DNA of 64,000 bases, taken from positions 203,549 through 267,548 of the forward strand of contig NZ_NXGX01000003.1 of the NCBI RefSeq assembly GCF_002844275.1, written 5' to 3'. This DNA comes from Thalassospira lohafexi (lineage in GTDB: Bacteria; Pseudomonadota; Alphaproteobacteria; Rhodospirillales; Thalassospiraceae). Shown in pieces: positions 8,505-17,295 of the stretch; positions within the stretch are counted from its first letter, which is position 1; the number at the start of each line of letters is the position of its first letter. The notes below the pieces were generated by a model, which saw nothing but the letters and a program-made list of their open reading frames with translations, was not told the origin of the DNA and did no database searches. Both the position numbers and the translations under genes were made by a program.

Positions 8505-9290
8505 CTAGCCAAAGGATTGTGATGCCAGAACAAACAGGATGAGTGCATTAACAATCATCAATCCGCGTCCAACAGGCACCATCAATGCGCGAAACCGCCC
8601 GGCGGCATATTGGCCAACAAACCCGGTAACAAACAGCATCGGCACCGTGCCAAAACCAAATACCGCCATCACCATGGCACCACTTGCCACGCCGCCCGAC
8701 GCCGCGGCCAGCACAAGCGCACCATACACCAGTCCGCAGGGGATAAACCCCAGCATCAATCCCAGAAGATACCCCCGCAGCCCAAATGGTGCGGCAAAAA
8801 GGGGACGAATGTGCCTCCCGATCAATTGGTTCCACCAGTCACCGCCAGTCTTGCCAGATGTTTGGGGCAACAACCCGCCCAAATGGGGTACCAGCCCCAT
8901 GACCCCGAACACCAAGAAGAACACACCGGCCAGTACCAACAAGACCGGACCAATCCACCAAACCTGCACCAGAACCGACACACTATCGGCAAAAAAGCCC
9001 GCCAAACCGCCCAGAACGGCATAGGTGGTGATGCGCCCGAGCTGATAGGGCACCAAAGCCGCCCCGGTCAGTCGGCGAAACTCACTCATTTTTTCGAGAG
9101 GGAGTTGCTCCATGCGACTGGTGACCTGGCTGATGACGAACGGCCCGCACATGCCGACACAATGGGTCACACTGCCAACCAGACCGGCAATCAAGGCCGT
9201 CAAAAGCACCCCGCCATCATCTTGCAGGATTTGCGCACATTGTGCCCAGCCGCTTTCAAGGATGCGGATCAGTATTTGCTGTTCGTCCAT
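8505..9290 (-). CDS. Sulfite exporter TauE/DsbD_2-type membrane protein
   Basis: A 261-residue polytopic membrane protein with about six hydrophobic segments. The family signature HCVGMCGP sits in the first segment and GFIPCGLVYGAL in a later one. These cysteine-containing motifs mark the DsbD_2/TauE-like family, whose members occur beside cytochrome oxidase and copper genes and are thought to move copper or reducing power across the membrane. Placement directly before SCO1 supports an oxidase-assembly role over sulfite export. The ATG at 9290 (MDEQQIL) is chosen over an upstream TTG that would add 13 polar residues. Confidence 0.8.
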   Translation of the reverse strand: MDEQQILIRILESGWAQCAQILQDDGGVLLTALIAGLVGSVTHCVGMCGPFVISQVTSRMEQLPLEKMSEFRRLTGAALVPYQLGRITTYAVLGGLAGFFADSVSVLVQVWWIGPVLLVLAGVFFLVFGVMGLVPHLGGLLPQTSGKTGGDWWNQLIGRHIRPLFAAPFGLRGYLLGLMLGFIPCGLVYGALVLAAASGGVASGAMVMAVFGFGTVPMLFVTGFVGQYAAGRFRALMVPVGRGLMIVNALILFVLASQSFG

Positions 9291-9407
9291 GATCCATCCC
9301 GGTTCATTCGGTGGATATGATTGTGACAATCAGCGATACAGCCAACAAGGATATAGATCAATTCGCGACAGGGAATCGACGCAGGCTGAATACATTAGGC
9401 TCAGGAC

Positions 9408-10271
9408 CTAATCTTTTTGCGGATCCGCCGGGGTCGAGATTAACTCAAGAATCTGTTCGAACGGCACAGTCCGGACCTCTTTGACGTCATCTTGCGGGGA
9501 CAACCAGTTCAGGCGATCACGCAGGCCAACCACTTTACCAAGGATACAAACCGCAGGCGGTTCAACCCCCACCCGTTCAACATCGTCAGCCGCCTTGGCA
9601 AGGGTGGTAATCAAAATACCCTGTGCTGGCGTGGTGGCCTGATTAATCACCGCAAGCGGTTCATCGCCGGACCGGCCATTGGCCATCAGCTCGGCTGAAA
9701 TCCGGCGTAGGTGTTTCATCGCCATATACATCACCAACACCGGCGATCCATGCGCCAACGCTGCCCAATTGATGTTATCTGGCACATCGCCGCTTGATCC
9801 ATGACCGGTGACAAAGGTCACCGATGAATTACAATCGCGGTGTGTGGTCGGAATCCCGGCATAGGCCGCACCGGCAATCCCGGCGGTAATGCCCGGCACA
9901 ACCCGGAACGGCACATTGTGATCGACAAGGGTCATGCCTTCTTCGCCGCCACGCCCAAAGACAAACGGATCGCCGCCCTTAAGGCGCAAAACACGCAAAT
10001 CTTTTTTGGCATAGTCAACAAGTTGCAGTGAAATGTCGGTTTGCTTGGACGACGGACGTCCGCCGCGCTTACCGGCGTAAACACGCTGCGCATCGGGCCG
10101 CAAAAGGTTTAGAATCCGCTCATCGACCAATGCGTCATAGACAACCACATCGGCCTGTTGCATGGCATTGACAGCATGAAGCGTCAGTAAGCCCGGATCA
10201 CCCGGACCCGCCCCAACCAGCCAAACCCAACCCGGCTCAAAGACCGGAAAATCAAGACCAAGTTTAGTCAT
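9408..10271 (-). CDS. cobA: Uroporphyrinogen-III C-methyltransferase (SUMT)
   Basis: A 287-residue SAM-dependent methyltransferase that makes precorrin-2 from uroporphyrinogen III, the branch step into cobalamin and siroheme. Family motifs are clear: VGAGPGDPGLLTL at the N-terminus, YDALVDERIL, LKGGDPFVFGRGGEE, and the VVPGITAGIAGAAYAGIP segment. It is a stand-alone SUMT without the CysG dehydrogenase/chelatase domain, so precorrin-2 oxidation must be done elsewhere. It is divergent from cbiD; the 232-base region between them holds both promoters and no riboswitch that could be recognised. Confidence 0.95.
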   Translation of the reverse strand: MTKLGLDFPVFEPGWVWLVGAGPGDPGLLTLHAVNAMQQADVVVYDALVDERILNLLRPDAQRVYAGKRGGRPSSKQTDISLQLVDYAKKDLRVLRLKGGDPFVFGRGGEEGMTLVDHNVPFRVVPGITAGIAGAAYAGIPTTHRDCNSSVTFVTGHGSSGDVPDNINWAALAHGSPVLVMYMAMKHLRRISAELMANGRSGDEPLAVINQATTPAQGILITTLAKAADDVERVGVEPPAVCILGKVVGLRDRLNWLSPQDDVKEVRTVPFEQILELISTPADPQKD

Positions 10272-10503
10272 TACGCATTACTTTTGTTCGAGCCAATCAG
10301 CCCCATCTGTGCAGGACCGCATCAAGAAGATATGTTAAACAATAATCAGACGATAGGTCCAACATATTTCCGAAAATTTATAGTATTATTCTAAATACCA
10401 CACAGAAAAGTATGTTTAATAGAAAAACTCTGTTCGCAGCCGCTGCTGCCCGTGCCATCAATAAAGGGTACGGTGACGTGATTAACAGGAAAAAATCCGA
10501 CTG

Positions 10504-11625
10504 ATGGCCAGAAAACCTGATGGACCGCTGCGCAAAGGATGGACAACGGGGGCCTGTGCCACCGCCGCCACCCGTGCTGCGTGGCAGGCCATGTTGTCTG
10601 GTCAGTTTCCAAATCCGGTCACCATTACATTGCCACGCGGTGAAACACCGTCCTTTGCCTTGGTCAAAGCCGAAACCGGCGATGGCTGGGCCCGTGCCAG
10701 TGTGATCAAGGATGCCGGTGATGATCCCGATGTAACCCATGGGGCGGAAATCATCGCAACCCTGCGCCACGGCAAACCGGGCAACGGCATTACGTTTCAT
10801 GCCGGTGACGGGGTTGGGCGCATTACCAAACCGGGCCTTCCGTTACCCGTGGGCGAACCGGCAATCAATCCAAAACCACGCGAAATGATGATTGGCCAAA
10901 TTACTGAACTGGCCACAGAGTTTAACGTGCCCACCGATGTCGAAATCGAAATTTCCATCCCCGGCGGGCAGGAAATCGCCACCAAAACGTGGAACCCGCG
11001 CCTTGGCATTGTCGGGGGATTGTCGGTACTTGGCACAACCGGGATCGTCATTCCGTTTAGCTGCTCGGCATGGATCCATTCGATCCACCGGGGCATTGAT
11101 GTCGCGCGTGCCACGGGCCGCACCCATGTTGCCGGTGCGACTGGCAAAACGTCGGAAGCCGCCATTCGCACCTTTTACGACCTGCCCGACGAAGCCATCC
11201 TTGATATGGGTGATTTTGTTGGCGGTATGCTGAAATACCTGCGCAAAAATCCGGTCGAGCATATCAGCATCTGTGGGGGATTTGCCAAACTGGTCAAGCT
11301 GGCCCAGGGGCATCTCGATTTGCACAGCAGTCGATCACAGGTTGATTTCGACCGATTGGCACAGACCGTCAAGCACTGCGGCGGTGACGCGATGCTGCAA
11401 GACGCCACCCGAACAGCAAATACCGCCAAACAGGTGTTGGAACAATGTCAGGCAGCAAACGTTGATATTGCAGACACGATTGCGCGCCAAGCATGCGAGT
11501 CCGCACGCGCAACACTTGATGGCGCAACTGTGGTCGAAATTGTCATCACCGATCGCGATGGTAAAATCATCGCCCGCCATAGTCCCGGTGATTTCGACAC
11601 ATTCCGACCGTCTGTGAAAAAATAA
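10504..11625 (+). CDS. cbiD: Cobalt-precorrin-5B C1-methyltransferase CbiD
   Basis: A 373-residue CbiD, the methyltransferase of the cobalt-early (anaerobic-type) pathway. It acts on cobalt-precorrin-5B at C1 and fills the position held by CobF in the oxygen-dependent route. The signature LRKGWTTGACATAATRAAW is at the N-terminus, with IPGGQEIATKTWNPRLGIVGG and GFAKLVKLAQGH further on. Its presence and the absence of cobF in the window point to early cobalt insertion. cobK follows on the same strand after ~75 bases holding two small hairpins. Confidence 0.95.
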   Translation: MARKPDGPLRKGWTTGACATAATRAAWQAMLSGQFPNPVTITLPRGETPSFALVKAETGDGWARASVIKDAGDDPDVTHGAEIIATLRHGKPGNGITFHAGDGVGRITKPGLPLPVGEPAINPKPREMMIGQITELATEFNVPTDVEIEISIPGGQEIATKTWNPRLGIVGGLSVLGTTGIVIPFSCSAWIHSIHRGIDVARATGRTHVAGATGKTSEAAIRTFYDLPDEAILDMGDFVGGMLKYLRKNPVEHISICGGFAKLVKLAQGHLDLHSSRSQVDFDRLAQTVKHCGGDAMLQDATRTANTAKQVLEQCQAANVDIADTIARQACESARATLDGATVVEIVITDRDGKIIARHSPGDFDTFRPSVKK

Positions 11626-11634
11626 AATACGTTC

Positions 11635-11677
11635 GGTCTGTCTATTCCGACAGACCCCGCAAAGCCCGATTTCGGGC
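11635..11677 (+). other. Two small hairpins between cbiD and cobK
   Basis: GGTCTGTC / GACAGACC (11635-11642 and 11649-11656), then GCCCGA / TCGGGC (11664-11677). Neither has a T-tract, so they may slow polymerase or stabilise mRNA ends without terminating. Confidence 0.3.
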
Positions 11678-11700
11678 CAAAACCAAAAAGGTCATTTCTT

Positions 11701-12486
11701 ATGCCGCGTCACCGATCCGCCAAGCGCCCGATGCATATCCTTATTTTCGGCGGAACCGGGGATGCAAACCGAATTATACGCAGCCTGCAACACGAATTTG
11801 GTCAGGATATCCGGTTACAGCTTTCGCTTGCCGGGCGGACCAGTGCACCGAGCATACCCGACGGTGTTCCGGTGCGGATTGGCGGTTTTGGTGGGCCCGA
11901 GGGCATCATCGCGCATTTCAAGACCGAAAAAATCGATCTGGCCATTGATGCGACCCACCCCTATGCAACCGCAATATCAGCCAACATTGCCAAGGCCTGC
12001 CACGCCGTTGCGATGCCCTGCATCCAGTTTCATCGACCTGCCTGGGCGAAAACTGAACAGGACAACTGGATCATCGTTAATTCGATTGAGGAGGCCGCAC
12101 GTATTTTGCCTGACCATGGCACGCGTGCACTGATCGCAAGTGGGGCGAAAAACCTGCATGCCTTTGAAGGTCTGGAAAAAACATGGCTTCTTGTCCGCAC
12201 CGTTGATGCCCCGCGCGATACATTTGATCTGGCTTATGGTGAATGGCTGTTCGCACGCGGCCCCTTTAGCGTCGAAGGCGAGACCGAACTTCTCGAACGC
12301 AACGAGATTGATGTCATTGTCTGTAAGAACAGCGGTGGCAAAGCAACATTTGCGAAAATAGAAGCCGCACGTGACCTGAAAATTCCCGTTATCATGATCG
12401 CCCGTCCCGGTGGGGAGCCCGTTTTGCAAGCGCCAGATGCCAAAACGGTTGTTCAAAATGTGAGAAACTTTCTTGAGCAATTCTGA
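11701..12486 (+). CDS. cobK: Precorrin-6A / cobalt-precorrin-6A reductase
   Basis: A 261-residue NADPH-dependent reductase of the corrin ring (CobK/CbiJ). Key stretches are ILIFGGTGDANRI at the N-terminus, the family-typical IDATHPYATAISANIAKAC, ARGPFSVEGE and the late VCKNSGG with nearby KIEAARDL. A start at 11731 (MHILIFGG) would also give a complete protein. The ATG at 11701 is kept because AAAAAGG lies 9 bases upstream. It is probably transcribed with cbiD and ends at a bidirectional terminator shared with the convergent TRAP operon. Confidence 0.92.
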   Translation: MPRHRSAKRPMHILIFGGTGDANRIIRSLQHEFGQDIRLQLSLAGRTSAPSIPDGVPVRIGGFGGPEGIIAHFKTEKIDLAIDATHPYATAISANIAKACHAVAMPCIQFHRPAWAKTEQDNWIIVNSIEEAARILPDHGTRALIASGAKNLHAFEGLEKTWLLVRTVDAPRDTFDLAYGEWLFARGPFSVEGETELLERNEIDVIVCKNSGGKATFAKIEAARDLKIPVIMIARPGGEPVLQAPDAKTVVQNVRNFLEQF

Positions 12487-12518
12487 CCTTTTGACTTTGG
12501 ACACAGCCTATAAAAACC

Positions 12519-12549
12519 AAAACCCCGCCGAGTTATTCGGCGGGGTTTT
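12519..12549. terminator. Bidirectional terminator between cobK and dctM
   Basis: 13-bp stem AAAACCCCGCCGA / TCGGCGGGGTTTT with loop GTTAT. The T-tail is TTTTGATTT on the plus strand and TTTTGGTTTTTAT on the minus strand, serving both convergent genes. Confidence 0.85.
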
Positions 12550-12579
12550 GATTTATCAGGTCATCTTTGCCGGTAATCC

Positions 12580-13875
12580 TTACCCGACATAGCCAAACAT
12601 GCGCGGCAGCCACAGCACCATGTCGGGGATAAGAACAAGCACAATCAGCGCACACAGCAACGCAAAGACGAACGGCCAGATTTCGCGGATAATGTCACGC
12701 AGCGGAATGCCCGTCACCCCGTTCAAAACGAACAGCAAGATGCCATACGGCGGCGTGATCAATCCGATCATAATGTTGATGGTGATCACCACCCCGAAAT
12801 GCACCAGATCAATGCCCAGCATGCTTGCCGTTGGCAAAAATAGCGGCACGACAATCAACAGCAATGTCGTGGCATCAAACAAGCACCCCAACACCAGAAT
12901 GATCAGATTGATCATCAACAGGAACATCAGTGGCGACATCTGCGTCGCAGACAGACTGTCGGCAACAAGGGCGGGAATATTTTCGCTCGCCACCAGGTAA
13001 TTTAGCACCAGTGCCGACGCAATGATCAGCCCGACAACGGATGTCGATTTTGCCCCGTCCAGCACCAATGCATAGAAATCTTTCCAGCTGACCGAACGGT
13101 AAAACAATCCGGCCAGAACAAGCGCATAGATGGCCGCAATCGCCGCTGCCTCGGTCGGGGTGGTGACACCACCATAAATCCCGTACAGCAAAATGACCGG
13201 TAACATAAGCGCCGGAAAGGCCCGCATGGTCAGTCGCGGTATTTTACGCAAAGGTACGACTTCATCACGTTTGAAATCACGTTTGCGCGCGACAATCACA
13301 TTCAGCACCATCAGAACCAGAGCCATAAACAGCCCCGGCACAATTCCGGCCAAAAAGAGATACCCGATTGAAGTTCCCGATATCAGCGCATAAAGGATCA
13401 TCGGGATCGACGGCGGGATAATCGGACCAATCACACTTGAGGCGGCCGTCAATGCCGCAGCATAGCCGCCGGGATAACGGTTATCACGTGTCATCAACTC
13501 AATAATGACACGCCCAATGCCCGCCGCATCGGCAATCGCCGACCCGGACATGCCCGAAAAGATCACACTGGCCAAGACATTGACATGCGCAAGCCCACCA
13601 CGAAACCGCCCGACAATCGCAATACAGAATGTCAGTAAACGATCACTGATCGTCCCGGCATTCATGAAATTGGCCGCCAGAATAAACAGTGGCACGGCAA
13701 GAAGAACGTAACTGTTAAACAGGCCGTTCAACGCCTGTTCGGCGACAAGACCAACGTCCTGCCCCGACATAAACATATAGGCAATCGATCCGGCAAAGGC
13801 CGCGATTGCGATGGGCATGCCAATTGCGCCAAGCAAAAGAAAGGCACCAAGGCTGATGAGGAAGGCCATGCTCAT
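12580..13875 (-). CDS. dctM: TRAP transporter large permease DctM
   Basis: A 431-residue membrane protein with about twelve hydrophobic segments, the large subunit of a TRAP transporter that imports organic acids using a sodium gradient. Typical DctM features are FLLLGAIGMPIAIA, VPLFILAANFMNAG, VIFSGMSGSAIADAAGIG and IGPIIPPSIPMILY. Its ATG overlaps the dctQ stop (ATGA), so the two are translationally coupled. It is the last gene of the dctP-dctQ-dctM operon and ends at the shared terminator at 12519-12549. Confidence 0.95.
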   Translation of the reverse strand: MSMAFLISLGAFLLLGAIGMPIAIAAFAGSIAYMFMSGQDVGLVAEQALNGLFNSYVLLAVPLFILAANFMNAGTISDRLLTFCIAIVGRFRGGLAHVNVLASVIFSGMSGSAIADAAGIGRVIIELMTRDNRYPGGYAAALTAASSVIGPIIPPSIPMILYALISGTSIGYLFLAGIVPGLFMALVLMVLNVIVARKRDFKRDEVVPLRKIPRLTMRAFPALMLPVILLYGIYGGVTTPTEAAAIAAIYALVLAGLFYRSVSWKDFYALVLDGAKSTSVVGLIIASALVLNYLVASENIPALVADSLSATQMSPLMFLLMINLIILVLGCLFDATTLLLIVVPLFLPTASMLGIDLVHFGVVITINIMIGLITPPYGILLFVLNGVTGIPLRDIIREIWPFVFALLCALIVLVLIPDMVLWLPRMFGYVG

Positions 13876-14399
13876 GCCGTTGGCTCCTTGATATCAGGCA
13901 CGTCACCGGCAATGGCGGCAAGTTCGCGATCACAACTGTCAGCCCGCATCAAACGCCACAGCGACATCACACCGCGAATGATGAGCGCGGCCATAAAGAC
14001 CGGGAAAATCGCATAAACATAATCAAGGGAAATGCGCGTCACCGGGGCTTTTTCAATCCGCATGAACATCACGTAGTCGACAATCACCGGGAACCCGGCA
14101 ATGAAGGCAACTGTGATACATCCCAGACCAAGTATCGCCATCACCCGCCGACCACGGGTCGGCGCCATCAAAAACAGCATGTTAAACGACACATGGTCAT
14201 GTTCACGCAACAGGAAGGCAGACGTCCAGAACACCAGCCAGATATAGAGGATAATGCATACCTCTACGGTCCAGCCCAGCGGGTTGTTCAGGACATACCG
14301 CGCAAAAATCTGCAAAAGAAAGGTCCCGAACATCGCGATGAACAATGTCACCGCGACAAGTTCGGCACCTTTTCTAAAATGTTTGCTCAGATCGGGCAC
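13872..14399 (-). CDS. dctQ: TRAP transporter small permease DctQ
   Basis: A 175-residue membrane protein with four hydrophobic helices, the small TRAP permease. The family-like FARYVLNNPLGWTVEVCIILYIWLVF segment and the REHDHVSFNMLF loop are visible. It begins with GTG seven bases after the dctP stop and ends overlapping dctM by ATGA. No fusion to DctM, unlike the DctQM type. Confidence 0.9.
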   Translation of the reverse strand: MPDLSKHFRKGAELVAVTLFIAMFGTFLLQIFARYVLNNPLGWTVEVCIILYIWLVFWTSAFLLREHDHVSFNMLFLMAPTRGRRVMAILGLGCITVAFIAGFPVIVDYVMFMRIEKAPVTRISLDYVYAIFPVFMAALIIRGVMSLWRLMRADSCDRELAAIAGDVPDIKEPTA

Positions 14400-14406
14400 G
14401 TGTCGA

Positions 14407-15417
14407 TCACTTTACCGCGTTGATCTGATCAACAATGCCGTCCGGCCAGTCTTGCGCGAACTCGCTCTCAAGATAGGCGTCCTGCACTTTTTTACGGAAT
14501 GCCGGAACGTCGGGTGCATACACCTTCAGGCCTTCACTCTTAAAGAAGTCGACCAGTGATTTTTCGTCGGCAATCCGCTTTTCATTATTATAGGCGGTGG
14601 CAACAGCCGCGGCTTCCTGAACCTTTTCCTGCTGCTCAGCACTCAAATCGTCATAGGTGTCCTTGGCCATCGACAGGAAAATCGCATCGACCAGATGGTC
14701 AGTCAGAACGATCTGTTTGGTGACTTCATAGAACTTCACCGCCTTAACCGTCGGCAGCGGATTGTCCTGACCATCAATGGTCCCGGTCTGAAGGCCGGTG
14801 TAAACTTCGCCAAAGGCAAGCGGGGTGGCATCCGCGCCCAGTGCATTGCCAAGGAACAGCCACGCATCGGAACCGGGCATGCGCAATTTCACGCCATCAA
14901 GATCATCAGGCGTGGTGATTTTCTTGTCCGAAGCAAGGTTAAGCTCACGGGTGCCAAGATAACCGACATCAAGAATTTCGATGTTCATGTCATCGGCAAC
15001 CATTTTATAGAACTTCTGGCCGATATCGCTGTTGAACACCTTTTTCTGATGGTCCGGGTCGCGGATCAGGTAACCGGCGGTAAAGACCGACCATGCCGGG
15101 ATCTGTTTGGCAATGTCCTGTGCGGAAATCATCGCCATATCAAGGTTGCCACGCTGCATGGCGGCGGGTTCGGTCCCCTGTTTGAACAGGCTGGCATTCA
15201 AATGGATTTCAACATCAAACTCGCCCGGTGCGGTTTTTTCCAGCTCATCCTTGAAGACAGTCAGCATCTTTGCGTGCCAGTCCGACTCAACCGCCGGGGT
15301 CGAAATACGCAACTTTACCGGGTCGGCGGCAAAGGATGATGTCGCACTAAGAGCCAGCGTGCACAACGCGGCAGAGGCAATTTTCACAAGGCTGCGCCCT
15401 GTCAGTAACTTGGTCAT
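14407..15417 (-). CDS. dctP: TRAP transporter substrate-binding protein DctP
   Basis: A 336-residue periplasmic receptor with a signal peptide (hydrophobic ASAALCTLALSATSSFA, cut before ADPVKL). The DctP-family core includes SLFKQGTEPAAMQRGNLDMAM, LRMPGSDAW, the conserved PLAFGEVYTGLQTGTIDGQDNP ligand-gate region and FLSMAKDTYDDL. The ligand is not evident. The neighbouring DapA-family lyase and FadR-type regulator suggest a sugar acid or 2-keto acid. It is transcribed away from the lyase gene, with a palindromic operator between them. Confidence 0.93.
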   Translation of the reverse strand: MTKLLTGRSLVKIASAALCTLALSATSSFAADPVKLRISTPAVESDWHAKMLTVFKDELEKTAPGEFDVEIHLNASLFKQGTEPAAMQRGNLDMAMISAQDIAKQIPAWSVFTAGYLIRDPDHQKKVFNSDIGQKFYKMVADDMNIEILDVGYLGTRELNLASDKKITTPDDLDGVKLRMPGSDAWLFLGNALGADATPLAFGEVYTGLQTGTIDGQDNPLPTVKAVKFYEVTKQIVLTDHLVDAIFLSMAKDTYDDLSAEQQEKVQEAAAVATAYNNEKRIADEKSLVDFFKSEGLKVYAPDVPAFRKKVQDAYLESEFAQDWPDGIVDQINAVK

Positions 15418-15506
15418 TTGTTTCCTCCCTGACGGGTAAATATCTGATTTTCTACGTTATCGTTCTTATTCTTGATCGGTTGGCAGACGAGAATCAACAA
15501 CATCTG

Positions 15507-15545
15507 CACTAACACGATACCTATTGTATAACTAACATGTTAGTG
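15507..15545. promoter_or_regulatory. Palindromic operator between dctP and the lyase gene
   Basis: ACTAACATGTTAGT (15531-15544) is a perfect 14-base palindrome. A second half-site CACTAACA lies at 15507-15514, inverted relative to TGTTAGTG at 15538-15545. Placement in the divergent promoter region suggests binding by the GntR regulator encoded at 16508. Confidence 0.6.
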
Positions 15546-15611
15546 TTAGACAACTGATTACATCACAACAGCCAAAACGCCATCTCCTTTGGCGCCAGAC
15601 AGGAACGCTCC

Positions 15612-16508
15612 ATGACCGCCCCCAGAACCGAAAAATTCGGCATCTCCGCCGCCATCACCACCCCGTTCACCCAAACCGGGGCGGTCGATACCGCACTGCT
15701 GTGCGCGCATGCGAAATCTGTTCTTGATCAGGGATGCGCATCGGTAACGCTTGGCGGCACCACCGGCGAAGGTCCGTCACTGTCATTGAGTGAAACAATT
15801 CCGGCGTACAAGGCACTGACCGCCGCATCGATTGATCCGTCCAAGATCGTTTTTGGCATTCTGCAATCGGCCTTGCCCGATGCCATCGATGCCGCACGTC
15901 AGGTATCGTCACTGGGCTGCAAATACATACTGGTTGCCCCACCCTATTATTTCAAAGGGGTCAGTGATGCAGGGCAGGTCGCGTGGTTTGATCAGTTTTT
16001 GACCGCAATCAGTGACACCGGATTGAACGTCATTTTGTATCATATCCCACAAATGACAGCCGCCCCGATCACCCCGGACATGGTGGGTGCCATTATCAAA
16101 GCCCATCCATCGATGATTGCCGGGGTTAAGGACTCATCTGGTGACTGGGACAATGCGATGACCCTGCTCGACCGGTTTTCTGATCGTCATATCCTGATTG
16201 GCGATGAGCGCATGCTTGGGGCCGCGATCAAACGCGGCGCATCGGGTGCCATCTGTGGTGTTGCCAATATTGCACCGGGCCTTCTGATCCCGCTTCTTGA
16301 TGGCAAGGAACCTGATAAAAACCTGACCCCGCTTGTCAATGCGCTGCTGGAATATCCGGTGACCCCGGTGATCAAGGCCCTTGTCGCGCATGTCACAGAT
16401 ACGCCTGCATGGCGACGTGTGCGCGCGCCGCTTGTCGAACTCGATCAGGGGCAGTATGAGTTGATAACAAATACCTATAATCGCCTGTTCGAATCCGGGA
16501 ACGATTGA
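15612..16508 (+). CDS. DapA/N-acetylneuraminate lyase family aldolase
   Basis: A 298-residue class I aldolase of the DapA superfamily. The pyruvate-binding GGTTGEGPSLS, catalytic Tyr143 in ILYHIPQ and the Schiff-base Lys173 in AGVKDSSGD are all present, so it should be an active retro-aldol or hydratase-type enzyme. It is not the housekeeping lysine enzyme by context: it sits with a TRAP transporter and a GntR regulator, as catabolic 2-keto-3-deoxy sugar acid, hydroxyproline or sialate lyases do. The stop overlaps the regulator start (TGATG). AGGAA precedes the ATG. Confidence 0.85.
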   Translation: MTAPRTEKFGISAAITTPFTQTGAVDTALLCAHAKSVLDQGCASVTLGGTTGEGPSLSLSETIPAYKALTAASIDPSKIVFGILQSALPDAIDAARQVSSLGCKYILVAPPYYFKGVSDAGQVAWFDQFLTAISDTGLNVILYHIPQMTAAPITPDMVGAIIKAHPSMIAGVKDSSGDWDNAMTLLDRFSDRHILIGDERMLGAAIKRGASGAICGVANIAPGLLIPLLDGKEPDKNLTPLVNALLEYPVTPVIKALVAHVTDTPAWRRVRAPLVELDQGQYELITNTYNRLFESGND

Positions 16509-17185
16509 TGAATGACGCCAAACGGCAGCCACTAAGACAAAGCAGACGCAGTGAAGCCTATGACAGCTTCACTGAACATCTGTTGGCCCGCAATATTCGA
16601 CCGGGCCAGTTTATCTCCCAGCGTGAGCTGGTCGAGATTACCGGCATGCCGCTTGGCGCCATTCGCGAACTGATCCCCCGGCTTGAGACCGATGGCCTGA
16701 TCACCACCGTCCCCCAACGCGGAATGCAGGTGGCCCATATCGATCTTGATCTTGTCCGCAATGCGTTTCAGCTGCGTATCTTCCTTGAGCTTGAAGCCGC
16801 ACGGATGTTCACCGTTCAGGCCAGTGACGAAACGCTGGCGACCTTGCGTAAAGAACACGAAGACGTTCTGAAAGCAGCGGAAAACGGCATTACCACCGAG
16901 CTTCTTGAACATGCCCAAAATGTCGATTGGTCCCTGCATGACCAGATAATCGATGCGCTCGATAACGAAATTATTTCAAAGATTTACAAGGTCAATTCCG
17001 TCAAGATCCGCCTGATCCGACAGGAAAGATTCCGTCTGACCGAAAACCTTTTGCAAGACGTGATGACCGACCATCTGGCGATCATTGCCGCCTTTGAAAC
17101 CCGCGACCCGGAACAGGCCGCCACCAGCCTGCGCCAGCATCTTGAAAATGCGCGCGGACGTGCACTTGGTCTTGGCGACCGGTAA
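16508..17185 (+). CDS. GntR-family regulator, FadR/FCD type
   Basis: A 225-residue regulator with an N-terminal winged helix (ISQRELVEITGMPLGAIRELIPRLETDGLI, then VPQRGMQVAHI) and an all-helical FCD ligand domain ending in DHLAIIAAFETRDPEQAATSLRQHLENAR, with the DHLAI histidine region that holds a metal in many FCD proteins. Its ATG overlaps the lyase stop, so it is coexpressed with the lyase and likely controls both divergent units through the ACTAACATGTTAGT palindrome. The inducer is presumably the transported acid or its breakdown product. Confidence 0.9.
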   Translation: MNDAKRQPLRQSRRSEAYDSFTEHLLARNIRPGQFISQRELVEITGMPLGAIRELIPRLETDGLITTVPQRGMQVAHIDLDLVRNAFQLRIFLELEAARMFTVQASDETLATLRKEHEDVLKAAENGITTELLEHAQNVDWSLHDQIIDALDNEIISKIYKVNSVKIRLIRQERFRLTENLLQDVMTDHLAIIAAFETRDPEQAATSLRQHLENARGRALGLGDR

Positions 17186-17218
17186 GCCAAAAACCGGTTA
17201 TCCCGTTTTCCCAAACAA

Positions 17219-17249
17219 AAACCGGCCGGAACAACGTTCCGACCGGTTT
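17219..17249 (-). terminator. Terminator after the NDUFA9-like gene
   Basis: 14-bp stem with one mismatch (17219-17232 and 17236-17249). On the minus strand it is followed by TTTTTGTTTGGG. It lies in the convergent region and may also stop the regulator transcript. Confidence 0.7.
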
Positions 17250-17295
17250 GCGCCATCCAATGGATGGAAAGTTCGATGCCCGCGGTTACCCGCGG

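Noticed and set aside
10272..10503. Riboswitch between cobA and cbiD
   Set aside because: No recognisable aptamer segments in either direction; treated as a divergent promoter region.
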